A stretch of DNA of 64,000 nt, taken from JBGTLA01 sp041744375 (GTDB lineage Bacteria > Actinomycetota > Acidimicrobiia > Spongiisociales > ZC4RG35). Every line of letters begins with the position of its first letter. The stretch's first letter is position 1. The translations under genes were made by a program, and so were the position numbers. The DNA is taken from contig JBGTLA010000079.1 of assembly GCA_041744375.1 (NCBI GenBank), positions 1-64,000 on the forward strand, in the 5' to 3' direction. The notes under the pieces are model-generated. The model had not been told where the DNA came from. It did no database searches and saw only the letters and a list, made by a program, of their open reading frames with translations. Below, one piece after another: positions 18,836-28,074 of the stretch.

Positions 18836-20077
18836 TCACCTCACCGACCACGACCCGAGGGGCCCGAAGAGCACGCCCTTCTCAGCCCAGACGACACAGC
18901 TGAGAGCGACCAACCCGAGTCCGGCGAACCCGACTGTCAATGGGATGACCGTGCCGTCGAAGGAACGGTCGAGCAGAAACCCGATGCCGGCGCCCACCGC
19001 CGTCGAGATCGTCCCGATGACGGCGGCGGCCGTCCCGGCTACGGCCGCCATCGGCTGCATGGCGATGGTGTTGAGGTTGGGAAGGAGCAGCCCATAGGCC
19101 GACAACATGACCGCCAGACCCACGAGGAACACAGACAGCGACGGGCGACCGGCGGTCGCCACGACTACCACAGTGAAAACCGCCGACATGGCCACGTAAC
19201 CGACGAGGACACCGTGCGCCATCCGCCGCGTGCCGATGCGCCTGACGAGTCCGGCGTTGGTCAGCATCGCCGCCCCCATCACCGCGGCCAACCCCCCGAA
19301 CACAAGCGGGAATCCGGCGACGATGCCGAACACTTCGCCGAAGATGATCTCGGAGCTGGCCAAATAGGAGGTGAAGACCCCCATCAGAGCGGTGAGCGCC
19401 AGCGTGTATCCGAGAGTCTGGCGGTGAGAGACGACGGTGCGACCTGCGGCCATCACCCTCTTGAACCGCAACTCCATCCGATGATCGGGATGAAGAGACT
19501 CGGCGAGGCGTGATGCCCACAGCGCCATGACGGCGGCCGCACCCGCACAGAAGCCGAAAACCCACCGCCAGGACGCGACCGTGAGGATCAACGCGCCCAC
19601 CGAGGGGGCCATCACCGGCACGAGGATGAACACAGCCATGATGAACGACATCGCCCTCGACATCGCCTCCCCCTCGAAGCGGTCACGCACCACTGACAGA
19701 GTCACCACCCGGGGCCCCGCCGCACCCAATCCCCACACGAACCGGACCACCAACATGAAGCCGAGGTCGGGCGCAACCGCGGCGGCGATGGCGCCGAAGA
19801 GATAGATCCCGTACCCCACGTACAGGGCTGGCTTGCGGCCGAACCGGTCCGAGACGGGCCCGTAGAAGATCTGGCCGAGGGCCAGGCCGAGGAAGTAGGT
19901 GGTCACGGTGCCGGCCACCCGAGTGGAGTCGGAGGGCAACCCGAGATCGGAACGGATGGCCCCGAAAGCCGGGAGCATGATGTCGATTCCCAGCGCCGCC
20001 AGCGACATCGAGAACGCCAGCAATGTCGTGAACTCCACCCGTCCCAGACGGGAACGGGGGCGGGTGGCGGCGTTCAC
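18836..20077 (-). CDS. MFS drug efflux transporter, Bcr/CflA type
   Basis: 413 residues from the GTG at 20077. TACCAT sits 7 nt before it, whereas an upstream GTG at 20200 would add about 40 residues of unstructured basic sequence. Twelve TM helices are visible. Motif A-like YGPVSDRFGRKPALYVGYGI lies between TM2 and TM3, and the TM1 motif SLAALGIDIMLPAFGAIRSD and the TM5 region are typical of the Bcr/CflA group. It is likely a proton-driven exporter of hydrophobic drugs or metabolites; the substrate is unknown. Confidence 0.88.
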   Translation of the reverse strand: MNAATRPRSRLGRVEFTTLLAFSMSLAALGIDIMLPAFGAIRSDLGLPSDSTRVAGTVTTYFLGLALGQIFYGPVSDRFGRKPALYVGYGIYLFGAIAAAVAPDLGFMLVVRFVWGLGAAGPRVVTLSVVRDRFEGEAMSRAMSFIMAVFILVPVMAPSVGALILTVASWRWVFGFCAGAAAVMALWASRLAESLHPDHRMELRFKRVMAAGRTVVSHRQTLGYTLALTALMGVFTSYLASSEIIFGEVFGIVAGFPLVFGGLAAVMGAAMLTNAGLVRRIGTRRMAHGVLVGYVAMSAVFTVVVVATAGRPSLSVFLVGLAVMLSAYGLLLPNLNTIAMQPMAAVAGTAAAVIGTISTAVGAGIGFLLDRSFDGTVIPLTVGFAGLGLVALSCVVWAEKGVLFGPLGSWSVR

Positions 20078-20277
20078 CGCCACGATGGTATCCCGACTCG
20101 AAACATCGCTGTCTATTCGGAAGGATCTCGGTACGTCCGTGTCTTGCCCCGGGTCACGGGGCCGACGGATAGGACGGCTGGAACCGGACCGATCTACCAC
20201 GGCGTCCTCGGCGGGGCGTCAATCGGCGCGTCCCCTCTAGTGTGGAGGCACCCGGTGCGTGCTCTACGATCGCGCTG

Positions 20278-21063
20278 ATGGGTGAACGCATCGGAATCAT
20301 CGGAGGCTCGGGGCTGTACGACCTCATCGACGGCGCCGAGACCACCACCGTGACCACGCCCTACGGCGAGCCCTCCAGTCCCATTTCGACCGGCACCATC
20401 GCCCGCCGTCCCGTGGCCTTCCTCACCCGTCATGGAACCAATCACACCATCCCGCCCCACCGGATCAACCACAGGGCCAACATCTCGGCGCTGAAGGAGA
20501 TGGGATGTGATGCGGTGATCACCTCATCGGCGGTGGGCAGCCTCCGCGACGATTACCGAACGGGAGATTTCGTGCTGTGCGACCAGTTCGTCGACCGGAC
20601 GACCACGCCACCGGTGACGTTTTTCGACGGGCCGGAGGTGGTTCACATCTCGGTGGTCGAGCCATACTGTCCTAGTCTCCGCCAAGGAGCGGCCGTGGCC
20701 CTGGCGGGTATCGGTGAGCGGTTTCATCCCATCGGTACGGCCGTTGTGTTCTCCGGGCCCCGATTCTCGACGCGGGCAGAGTCGGCCTGGTTTCGAGCCA
20801 TGGGTTGGGATGTGCTGTCGATGACCCAGCATCCGGAGGCAACCCTCGCGCGCGAGGCGGAGATGTGTTGCGGGAACCTGTCGTTCGTGAGTGACGCCGA
20901 TGCCGGCACCGCCGACGGCCGCGAGCCGCCGGTCACGGCGGGAATGGTGTGGAGACGGCTGGCCGACAACCAACCCCGCATACGGAGAGCCCTCGAGGCA
21001 ATCGTCGAAGCTACGGATGGCAACCGGCCGTGTACCTGTCGGAACTCCTTGGCCGACATCTGA
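20278..21063 (+). CDS. mtnP: S-methyl-5'-thioadenosine/thioinosine phosphorylase (MTAP family)
   Basis: 261 residues from the ATG at 20278; TACGAT ends 7 nt upstream, so it is leaderless. Conserved MTAP/PNP class II blocks are IGIIGGSGLYDL, TRHGTNHTIPPHRINHRANI, SSAVGSLRDDY, FSGPRFSTRAES and MTQHPEATLAREAEMCCGNL, with the catalytic Asp region FVSDADAG. The enzyme splits 5'-modified nucleosides with phosphate to base plus 5-modified ribose-1-phosphate. Whether it prefers MTA, 5'-deoxyadenosine or methylthioinosine cannot be read by eye. It converges on the nucleoside-importer operon with 3 bp between stops, and fits with MtnA and the deaminase nearby. Confidence 0.85.
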   Translation: MGERIGIIGGSGLYDLIDGAETTTVTTPYGEPSSPISTGTIARRPVAFLTRHGTNHTIPPHRINHRANISALKEMGCDAVITSSAVGSLRDDYRTGDFVLCDQFVDRTTTPPVTFFDGPEVVHISVVEPYCPSLRQGAAVALAGIGERFHPIGTAVVFSGPRFSTRAESAWFRAMGWDVLSMTQHPEATLAREAEMCCGNLSFVSDADAGTADGREPPVTAGMVWRRLADNQPRIRRALEAIVEATDGNRPCTCRNSLADI

Positions 21064-21066
21064 TAC

Positions 21067-21990
21067 TCAGACGTTGCCCGCCGTCAGGTCTAGGAGGCGG
21101 GTGAATCGCTTACGAGCCAGCACCAAGGCGGCCAAGGTGACGACGAAGGGCAAGGCATCGGTGACCTGCACCGCCATCCCCTGACCCTGCAGCCGGAACC
21201 CGAATGCCTCGGCGAAGCCGAAGAGCAGGCACGCTCCCAGGACCCCGACAGGATGGGCCCGCCCCAAGAGGACGGCCACCACTGCGATCCAGCCCCGGCC
21301 CGAGCTCATGTTCTCGGCAAAGACACCGACGTTGCCGAGGGAGAGCTGCGCTCCCGCCAGACCGGCCAGGACCCCCGACGCCACCACCGCCAGGTATTTG
21401 TAGCGAGTGGGAGACACACCCAACGTCTCGGCGGCGAGGGGACGCTCGCCCACCCCGCGCAACCGCAGGCCGACTTGAGTACGGAACAAGAAGAACCACG
21501 TGGCCGGGATGAGGATGAGGGCGGCGTACCCGAGTGCCGACATGTTGAACAGGACCGGACCGACGAAGGGGATCTCCGAGAGCCCGGGAACGGGGATTCT
21601 GGTGATGCGCACGCCTCCTGCCGGCTGGAACGTGCCCCGAACACCGAAGAGCTGCGGGAGCAAAAAGCTGGTGAGTCCCACCGCCAGGATGTTGATCGCC
21701 ACCCCCAGGACGATCGGGTTTCCCTTGCGGCTCACTGCACCGAAGGCGAGGATCAAAGCCAAGGCCACAGCTGCCGTCGCCGCGGCGAGCGACCCGATGA
21801 CGACGTTACCGGCCACATGTGCCATGGCCACGGCTGCGAACGCCCCCGCCATCATCATCCCTTCCAGGGAAATCTGGAACACTCCGGCCCGCTCGCAGAT
21901 CATGCCGCCGATGGCAGCCAACAGCACGGGTATGAGAGCCCGGGTCACCGATGCCCATAGTGATGCGTCGAGAAGTTGCTCGAGCATCAC
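21067..21990 (-). CDS. BMP-type nucleoside ABC importer, permease 2
   Basis: 307 residues with about eight TM helices. The hallmark of this permease family is present: LLAAIGGMICERAGVFQISL then EGMMMAGAF, and GNPIVLGVAINILAVGLTSF. It overlaps the preceding permease gene by 4 bp (ATGA). With its partner it forms the transmembrane channel of a NupPQ/YufPQ-like importer for purine or pyrimidine nucleosides. It is the last gene of the mtnA-led operon. Confidence 0.9.
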   Translation of the reverse strand: MMLEQLLDASLWASVTRALIPVLLAAIGGMICERAGVFQISLEGMMMAGAFAAVAMAHVAGNVVIGSLAAATAAVALALILAFGAVSRKGNPIVLGVAINILAVGLTSFLLPQLFGVRGTFQPAGGVRITRIPVPGLSEIPFVGPVLFNMSALGYAALILIPATWFFLFRTQVGLRLRGVGERPLAAETLGVSPTRYKYLAVVASGVLAGLAGAQLSLGNVGVFAENMSSGRGWIAVVAVLLGRAHPVGVLGACLLFGFAEAFGFRLQGQGMAVQVTDALPFVVTLAALVLARKRFTRLLDLTAGNV

Positions 21991-23090
21991 ACGCTCCCCA
22001 CATGGGCCGGATCCGTGTTTGCCTCTGACGGCGCATCACCGTCCGACCCGGTCCGCTTCCACGTGACCACGAACCGGCTCACCAGGGCGACGATGACCAA
22101 GGCCTGGATCACCTGGGCGAGCTGCCACGACACCCCCGACGAACGTTCCATGGCGAACCCCCCGATCTGGAGGCCGGCAAACAGGATCCCGGCGGCGAGG
22201 ATGGGAAGCGGCCGGTTGAAGGCCAAGAGCGCCACCATCAAGCCCGTCCAGGCGAAGCCGGTCTGGGCGATCATGTCGGCGTCTATGTAGCGATAGGTCT
22301 CACCGGTGACCAGATGCGTTCCCACCAGCCCCCCAATCGCCCCCGCCGCGGCCATGATTGCCACCGTGTGGCGCTCCACATTGACTCCGCCGTAGCGGGA
22401 GAAGGGTCCCGAGAGCCCAATCATCTCCGACTCGTAGCCGACGACGGTGCGCCGATACGCCACGGCCAGCAATATCACCAAGGCGAGCACGAAGACGAGT
22501 GAGATGCTCATCCTCCCCATTCCCAAGAGCTCCATCTTGGGGATCCGGGCCGTGGGCGGCACCGGAGACGTGGTGGCGAAGGCCGCTCCCGGCTCACCAA
22601 AGGGAAAACGCACCAGGTAACTGGTGATCGATCTGGCGACATAGTTGAGCAGGAGACTCGTGATGAGGAGAGGAACCCCGACCCGGGTCTGGCCAAGAGC
22701 GGAGAGGAGGGCCCAGGCCGCTCCCACCAGTGCCCCTCCGATGAGGGCGAGGGGAACCACTACATAACCGGGCCCGGGAACGGTGATGGCGATCATCGTC
22801 CCCGTCAGGGCTCCCATGAGCATCTGACCTTCTCCCCCCAGGTTGAGGATGCCGGCACGGAAGGCGAGAGAGACGGCCAGCGCCATGGCGACTATGGGAA
22901 TCGATCGTCCCAGCGTGTTACGCAAACCGGACCCGGTGAACGCTCCAAGCAGCATGTCGGAAAAGGCTGCGAACGGGTTGCCACCGGTGACGGCGATGAT
23001 GATCCCGCCGAGGCCGAAAGCCGCCCCCAACGCCAGGGTCACCGGATGCGTGACGGCCGAGGAGGCCCGGTGCCGGTAGACCTCAAGCAC
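21987..23090 (-). CDS. BMP-type nucleoside ABC importer, permease 1
   Basis: 367 residues, about ten TM helices. Family blocks are RNTLGRSIPIVAMALAVSLA followed by FRAGILNLGGEGQMLMGALT, and the C-terminal AFNRPLPILAAGILFAGLQI. The GTG start lies inside the 3' end of the ATPase gene (8-bp overlap). It is the partner of the shorter permease downstream. The extra N-terminal segment compared with permease 2 is usual for this pair. Confidence 0.9.
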   Translation of the reverse strand: MLEVYRHRASSAVTHPVTLALGAAFGLGGIIIAVTGGNPFAAFSDMLLGAFTGSGLRNTLGRSIPIVAMALAVSLAFRAGILNLGGEGQMLMGALTGTMIAITVPGPGYVVVPLALIGGALVGAAWALLSALGQTRVGVPLLITSLLLNYVARSITSYLVRFPFGEPGAAFATTSPVPPTARIPKMELLGMGRMSISLVFVLALVILLAVAYRRTVVGYESEMIGLSGPFSRYGGVNVERHTVAIMAAAGAIGGLVGTHLVTGETYRYIDADMIAQTGFAWTGLMVALLAFNRPLPILAAGILFAGLQIGGFAMERSSGVSWQLAQVIQALVIVALVSRFVVTWKRTGSDGDAPSEANTDPAHVGSV

Positions 23091-24600
23091 CGACCGAGGC
23101 TCCTCCGGTCATGTGCAGGCCGATCTCCGCCTCATCGACGGCATCGGGATCGAGGTCGGCCACGATGCGCCCCTCGAACATGACGAGGATTCGTGAGGAG
23201 AGGGCCTGGATCTCGGTCAGCTCAGCCGAGACCAACAGCACCGCACGACCCCGCCTCTTCGCCTCGAGGATCTGGTTGTGGATGAAGGCGATGGCGCCGA
23301 TGTCGACACCACGAGTTGGCTGTTCGGCGATGAGAAGCCGGGAGTCGTGGCTCATCTCGCGGGCCACCACGAGCCGCTGCAGATTCCCGCCCGACAACGT
23401 GCCCGCCGCCGCACCGGTGTCGGGCGCTCGGATACTGAAACGGTCGCACAAGTCGCGAGCATGTCGGTCGACGACCGCAGGCAGCAACCAGCGACCACCC
23501 CCCAGCTCCGCCGAGCGCTGGTATCCCATCAATAGGTTCTGGGCCACGGTGGCCGCCGCCGCCGTCCCCACCCGGTGACGGTCTTCGGGTATGTACGAGA
23601 GGCCCGCCCTCCGGCGCATCGCCACAGCGGCGTGGGTCACATCTACGTCACCCAGGTTGATGTGACCTGCCCGCACAGATCGGAGACCCACGATGGCCTC
23701 GATCAACTCGCTCTGGCCATTCCCGGCGACGGCGGCGATTCCCACGATCTCGGAGGCGCGCACGTCGAGGGAGACACCTCGGACGGTTGCCAGACCATGG
23801 GCGCCCTCCACCTCCAGATCACGGATCGAGAGCACCGGGTCACCCACCGGCTCGTCAGCCCCTCTCCGCACTGGAGCGACATCACGCCCGGTCATGTGGC
23901 GGGAGATTTCTGCTGGTGTCGTAGCGCCGGGGTCGAGTTCGGCCACTGCTCGTCCTTGGCGAAGCACGGTTATCCGGTCAGCCACGGCCATGACCTCTCC
24001 CAGCTTGTGTGTGATGAACAAAATGGTGCGCCCGGCATCGCGCAAGCGCCGCATCACCTCGAAGAGCCTGTCCCGTTCCTGGGGAGTGAGGACGGCTGTC
24101 GGCTCATCGAGGATCAGCACCGAGGCCTCGCGGTAGAGAGCCTTGATTATCTCAACTCGCTGGAGGACTCCCACCGGAAGGCTCTCCACTGTTGCCCGGG
24201 GGTCGACTGAGAGCCCGTAGGCCTGGGCCAGATGATGAACACGACCGACGGCTGCCTTACGATCGATGATGCCGAGACGAGCGGGCTCCTGTCGGAACAC
24301 CACGTTCTCGGTGACGGTGAGAGTCGGGAACAGCTTGAAGGCCTGATGCACCATGCCCAACCCGAGGCTTATCGCCTCCAAGGGTGACCCGATGCGGGTG
24401 CGCTCGCCGCGGACGACGATCTCTCCCTCGTCGGGTTGGATAAGCCCGTAGAGGACCGACATGAGAGTGGTCTTCCCGGCACCATTCTCTCCCACGATGC
24501 AATGGATCTCCCCGGCCCGAACGGTCAGGTCTATGCGGTCGCATGCGAGCACTCCGGGGAATCGCTTCGTGATGCCCCGGAGCTCGAGCTCAACTGTCAC
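23083..24600 (-). CDS. BMP-type nucleoside ABC importer, double ATPase subunit
   Basis: 505 residues with two ABC domains. NBD1 has Walker A GENGAGKT, signature LPVGVLQRVEI and Walker B LILDEPTAVL, with the H loop in LFITHKL. NBD2 has the degenerate Walker A VAGNGQSEL, an intact LSGGNLQR signature and the AEQPTRGVDIGAI Walker B region, as is normal for MglA/YufO-type ATPases. The GTG start is 6 nt after the BMP lipoprotein stop. It powers import of the nucleoside delivered by the lipoprotein. Confidence 0.92.
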   Translation of the reverse strand: MTVELELRGITKRFPGVLACDRIDLTVRAGEIHCIVGENGAGKTTLMSVLYGLIQPDEGEIVVRGERTRIGSPLEAISLGLGMVHQAFKLFPTLTVTENVVFRQEPARLGIIDRKAAVGRVHHLAQAYGLSVDPRATVESLPVGVLQRVEIIKALYREASVLILDEPTAVLTPQERDRLFEVMRRLRDAGRTILFITHKLGEVMAVADRITVLRQGRAVAELDPGATTPAEISRHMTGRDVAPVRRGADEPVGDPVLSIRDLEVEGAHGLATVRGVSLDVRASEIVGIAAVAGNGQSELIEAIVGLRSVRAGHINLGDVDVTHAAVAMRRRAGLSYIPEDRHRVGTAAAATVAQNLLMGYQRSAELGGGRWLLPAVVDRHARDLCDRFSIRAPDTGAAAGTLSGGNLQRLVVAREMSHDSRLLIAEQPTRGVDIGAIAFIHNQILEAKRRGRAVLLVSAELTEIQALSSRILVMFEGRIVADLDPDAVDEAEIGLHMTGGASVGA

Positions 24601-24606
24601 AGGCTC

Positions 24607-25635
24607 TCAGCCGAAGAGGGGATCGGGTACCTCGATCTCCCCGGCGATGATGGCGTCGGCGGCCTCCCGCACCTGCTCAACGACGTCGGGGTGATCGGCG
24701 ATGATGCACTGTGACTCGGCCAGGCCCTCGGCGTCGATGGCCATGACACCTACCCCGCCCTCGGCGAGGCCGAGCGAGGTGAAGGGGGCAGCTTCCCCGG
24801 CGAGCACGAGGTCAATGGCCGTGTCGACGGCGACATCCACCAACTTGAGGTTGTTGTCCACGATGACGTCCGGAGCGACAGGGCAGTTATTGATGTCCGT
24901 GCCGTACGTGAAGAAGCCTTCCTCCTGGGCGGCCTCGAACACGCCGATGTCGGACCCGGCCCCGACCGAGAAGATGTGGTCGAGACCCTGGGCTGCCAGG
25001 GCCAGCGCCTGCTCCTTGGCTCGGGCCGGGTCGGCGAAGGGGTTATCGCCACCGATGGTCACCTGAGTGTCGGGAGCGAGATCGGAGTTCACCGACTGAG
25101 CCCCCAGGTAGAAGCTGTCCGACCAACGGTGAAAGAAGGGGATGTCCAGGGCCAGGATCGACCCGATGTTCCCGCTCGCTGTCAAGTTGCCGGCCATGAT
25201 CCCCAGCAGGTAGGCGCCCTCGTGCTCACGAAATCCGACGCAGTACAGGTTCGGAGCGGGTTCGGAGGGGCAGTCATCGATGAGGATGAAATCCTGATCG
25301 GGGTTGGCCAGGGCGAACTCCTGGCCGATGTCGGTGAGCTGGAAGGTGGTGAGCACGACGATATCGGGGGCCTCCTCCACCGCCGCCTCGACATTGGCCG
25401 CGGTAGACGACGGATCGGTCGACTCGAAGGTCTGTGAGGTCCCGCCCAGCCTTTCGGCGGCACGCTCGGTGCCGATCTCGCCCATCTCCAAGAACTCGTT
25501 CTCCCCGATTGGATTGGGTGTCACATAGATGAAGCGGGGTCCGTCCCCCGTCTCGGGACCGGTGTCGGTGTCGCCGCAGCCCACCGCCACCATGCTCAAG
25601 ACAGCAACAGCCGCCCACAGGTTCTTGGCCCTCAT
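24607..25635 (-). CDS. BMP family substrate-binding lipoprotein
   Basis: 342 residues with a lipoprotein signal (AVAVLSMVAVGCGD, lipobox AVGC). BMP/PnrA-type features: IYVTPNPIGENEFLEMGEIG, ADIV-like VEEAPDIVVLTTFQLTDIGQ, YLLGIMAGNLTASGNIGSIL, and the binding-site segments GLDHIFSVGAGSDIGVFEAA and TYGTDINNCPV. Family members bind purine nucleosides. The ATG overlaps the mtnA stop (ATGA), with AGGAGG inside the end of mtnA, so importer and isomerase are translated from one message. Confidence 0.92.
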   Translation of the reverse strand: MRAKNLWAAVAVLSMVAVGCGDTDTGPETGDGPRFIYVTPNPIGENEFLEMGEIGTERAAERLGGTSQTFESTDPSSTAANVEAAVEEAPDIVVLTTFQLTDIGQEFALANPDQDFILIDDCPSEPAPNLYCVGFREHEGAYLLGIMAGNLTASGNIGSILALDIPFFHRWSDSFYLGAQSVNSDLAPDTQVTIGGDNPFADPARAKEQALALAAQGLDHIFSVGAGSDIGVFEAAQEEGFFTYGTDINNCPVAPDVIVDNNLKLVDVAVDTAIDLVLAGEAAPFTSLGLAEGGVGVMAIDAEGLAESQCIIADHPDVVEQVREAADAIIAGEIEVPDPLFG

Positions 25636-26714
25636 GCGTTTCCTCCTGAATCGTTGATCGATGTCGTGTCGATGTGTGCGGAAGCCGGCTCCCGAAGCAC
25701 CGTATCCAGCGCCTCGCCGAGGTCGTGGCGAACGACTCGCCCGTCGGTGACGATCACATCTATCAGCCCGGCGGGGGTGATGTCGAATGCAGGGTTGAGG
25801 GCGTCGGTGCCACCAGGAGCGATCGGTATGCCGGCGAAGGAGGTGACCTCGTCGGGCCCGCGATCCTCGATCTCGATCCTGGCTCCGGAGGGGGTCGCCC
25901 GGTCGATGGTCGACTCCGGGGCCACGACCACGAAGGGGATGCCGCCGTGACGGGCACCGAGGGCAAGCGAAAAAGAACCGATCTTGTTGGCAGTGTCACC
26001 ATTGGCAGCAATTCGATCGGCCCCAAGGACCACGGCGTCGACCTGTTCCCGGCTCAAGAGAAAAGGACCGGCCGAATCGACCACCAACCGGTGAGGCACC
26101 CCCAACCGCGCCAACTCCCAAGTGGTCAGCCGTGCCCCCTGGAGAAGGGGCCTGGTCTCGAGAGCCAGGACCTCGGAGAGACGTCCGCGTTCGTGAAGAA
26201 CCTCGATGACACCGAGGGCAGTCCCCTTCTCCACCGCAGCGAGGGCTCCCGTGTTACACACGGTCATGACACGCAGGGGACGGTCCCCGCACATTGTGAT
26301 CAGGAGATCGGCCCCCCGGGTGGCCATTGCGTGGCAAGCGGCGATCTCCTCATCGCGCACACTCAGGGCCTCCTTCAGCATCGCCTCGAAACCCTCCCCC
26401 GACCGCCCCACCACCCGATCCACGCCGTGCGACAGGTTGACGGCCGTTGGCCGAGCGGCCCGCACCGCCTGGACAGCCGCGGCGAACCGGGCCGGGTCCG
26501 TCTCGGGATCATGGGCTGCTGCGGCGAGAACCGCCCCGAGGGCGCCAGCCACACCCAATGAGGGGGCTCCTCGCACGGCCAACCGCCGGAGGGCAGACAC
26601 GCGCTCGGGCACATCGGAGCTCTCGAGCCAGACCTCCCCACCCGCTAGGCGGGTCTGGTCGATCATGACCACGGCGCCGTCGATCCAGTCGATGCTTCGG
26701 AAAAAAGAGTTCAT
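25632..26714 (-). CDS. mtnA: MtnA-family aldose-1-phosphate isomerase (methylthioribose-1-phosphate isomerase)
   Basis: 360 residues starting MNSFFRSIDWIDGAVVMIDQ. All family residues are visible: RGAPSLG (48-54), catalytic Cys153 in VMTVCNTGALAAVEKG, catalytic Asp233 in VLGADRIAANGDTANKIGSF, and the C-terminal IPIAPGGTDALNPAFDITPA. It converts 5-methylthioribose-1-phosphate, or a related 5-modified pentose-1-phosphate, into the ribulose-1-phosphate. It is the first gene of the operon feeding into the nucleoside importer. The palindrome GTTGTCTGACAAC begins 4 bp upstream of its ATG. No mtnB, mtnC, mtnD or mtnW is in the window, so this is not the standard methionine-recycling set. Confidence 0.9.
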   Translation of the reverse strand: MNSFFRSIDWIDGAVVMIDQTRLAGGEVWLESSDVPERVSALRRLAVRGAPSLGVAGALGAVLAAAAHDPETDPARFAAAVQAVRAARPTAVNLSHGVDRVVGRSGEGFEAMLKEALSVRDEEIAACHAMATRGADLLITMCGDRPLRVMTVCNTGALAAVEKGTALGVIEVLHERGRLSEVLALETRPLLQGARLTTWELARLGVPHRLVVDSAGPFLLSREQVDAVVLGADRIAANGDTANKIGSFSLALGARHGGIPFVVVAPESTIDRATPSGARIEIEDRGPDEVTSFAGIPIAPGGTDALNPAFDITPAGLIDVIVTDGRVVRHDLGEALDTVLREPASAHIDTTSINDSGGNA

Positions 26715-26717
26715 GAG

Positions 26718-26730
26718 GTTGTCTGACAAC
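26718..26730. promoter_or_regulatory. GntR-type operator GTTGTC-T-GACAAC in the mtnA/deaminase divergent promoter
   Basis: A perfect 13-bp palindrome in the 43-bp interval between the mtnA and deaminase starts. For the plus strand it covers the candidate -35 TTGTCT (26719-26724), with TAGCAT (26744-26749) as -10. For the minus strand it covers the expected -10 of mtnA. The same palindrome (central base G) recurs upstream of the SDR operon. Confidence 0.75.
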
Positions 26731-26757
26731 TGACCTCGCAGAGTAGCATCCCGCCTC

Positions 26758-28074
26758 ATGGGACCGGCAGGCGATTCGCAACCCACCCGTTACCGCGCCG
26801 AGCACCTCCTCACCCTCGAGGATGACCCGGTGGTCGTCTCCCCCGGCATCGTCGATATTGCCGACGGGAAGGTGCTGTGGTCAGGTCCGGAAGCGGACGC
26901 TCCCCTGTTGGATGGCCCATCTCATCGTCTCGGCGGTCTCCTCATGCCCGGCTTCGTCAACACCCACGCCCACACTCCGATGGTCCTCCTCCGGGGAGCG
27001 GGCGAAGGCTTGGCAGTCGATCGATGGCTGACCGAGGTCATGTGGCCGCGCGAGGGGCGTCTCGAGCCCGAGGACGTTCACTGGGGCATGACACTGGGGG
27101 CGGCCGAGCTGCTGGCCGGGGGCGTCACCACCTCACACGAGATGTACTTCCTGTCCGATGCGTTGGCCGCAGCTGCCGTGTCGGCCGGTCTCCGGTGTGT
27201 CGTCACGCCTCCGATCCTCGCTTCCGGCGACCTGGCGCGGTTCGGAACGTGGGAGCAACAGATCTCGGCGACGCTCGACCAGGCGCACCGATGGTCGGGG
27301 CACGAGCTGATATCGATCGGTTTCGGGCCTCATGCCGCATACACCGTGCCCGAGGAGTCGTTGCGCACGGTGGCCGAACTGGCCGCCCGCCAATCCATGC
27401 ACATCCACATCCACGTCGCCGAGGGCCGCCACGAAGGCGACGACATCCAGGCCATGCATGGAATGTCGGTGCCCCGTTTTCTCGAACACACCGGAATGCT
27501 GGAGGTGCCGCTGGTCGCCGCTCACGGAATCTGGTTGAGCGAAGGAGACATCGACATCTTCGCCAAACATGCGGTAGGCGTGGCCCACTGCCCCATGTCC
27601 AACGGAAAACATGCGTCAGGCATCGCTCCGGTGGCGACGTTGCGCAGCCGGGGAGTACCGGTGGGGGTGGCCACCGACGGACCGTCGTCCCATGACCGGC
27701 TCGACGTCTTCGAGGAGATGAGAGCCGCCATTCGCCTGGCGCGACTGCGTGACCTCGACGCAGCGGTGCTGGGACCGAGCGACGCTCTCGTCATGGCCAC
27801 ACGCGAGGCAGGCGCAGTGCTGGGACGAAGCGACCTCGGAACGCTGTCCCCGGGCTCACGGGCCGACATGATCCTCATCGACACCGAACCGCTGGTCCCG
27901 GTTGTGGAGCCGGCCGACCTCATCACCCATCTCGTCTATTCCGGATCGCCCGACCTGGTCAACACCGTGTGGATCGAAGGCAGGCAAGTGGTCGTCGGAG
28001 GAGAGGCGGCGACAGTCGACGTCACCGAGGCGCGACGGCAGGTGGAGACCCGGGCAAGGAGGCTGGCGTCATGA
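26758..28074 (+). CDS. MtaD/SAH-type metal-dependent nucleoside deaminase
   Basis: 438 residues, amidohydrolase superfamily. Metal and active-site residues are present: HxH at 70 and 72 (FVNTHAHTPMVLLRG), His219 with Glu222 (HIHVAEGRH), His256 (VAAHGIWLSE) and Asp307 (GVATDGPSSHD). The LLRGAGEG segment after HxH and the VAHCPMSNGKHASG block are typical of methylthioadenosine/S-adenosylhomocysteine deaminases. It is predicted to convert an adenosine-type nucleoside to the inosine form. It is divergent from mtnA over a shared operator. Other amidohydrolases of this clan act on guanine or other bases, so the substrate is inferred. Confidence 0.85.
   Translation: MGPAGDSQPTRYRAEHLLTLEDDPVVVSPGIVDIADGKVLWSGPEADAPLLDGPSHRLGGLLMPGFVNTHAHTPMVLLRGAGEGLAVDRWLTEVMWPREGRLEPEDVHWGMTLGAAELLAGGVTTSHEMYFLSDALAAAAVSAGLRCVVTPPILASGDLARFGTWEQQISATLDQAHRWSGHELISIGFGPHAAYTVPEESLRTVAELAARQSMHIHIHVAEGRHEGDDIQAMHGMSVPRFLEHTGMLEVPLVAAHGIWLSEGDIDIFAKHAVGVAHCPMSNGKHASGIAPVATLRSRGVPVGVATDGPSSHDRLDVFEEMRAAIRLARLRDLDAAVLGPSDALVMATREAGAVLGRSDLGTLSPGSRADMILIDTEPLVPVVEPADLITHLVYSGSPDLVNTVWIEGRQVVVGGEAATVDVTEARRQVETRARRLAS

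Noticed and set aside
25674..26561. A 295-codon plus-strand frame across mtnA
   Set aside because: Antisense to a fully conserved mtnA; no recognisable protein features.
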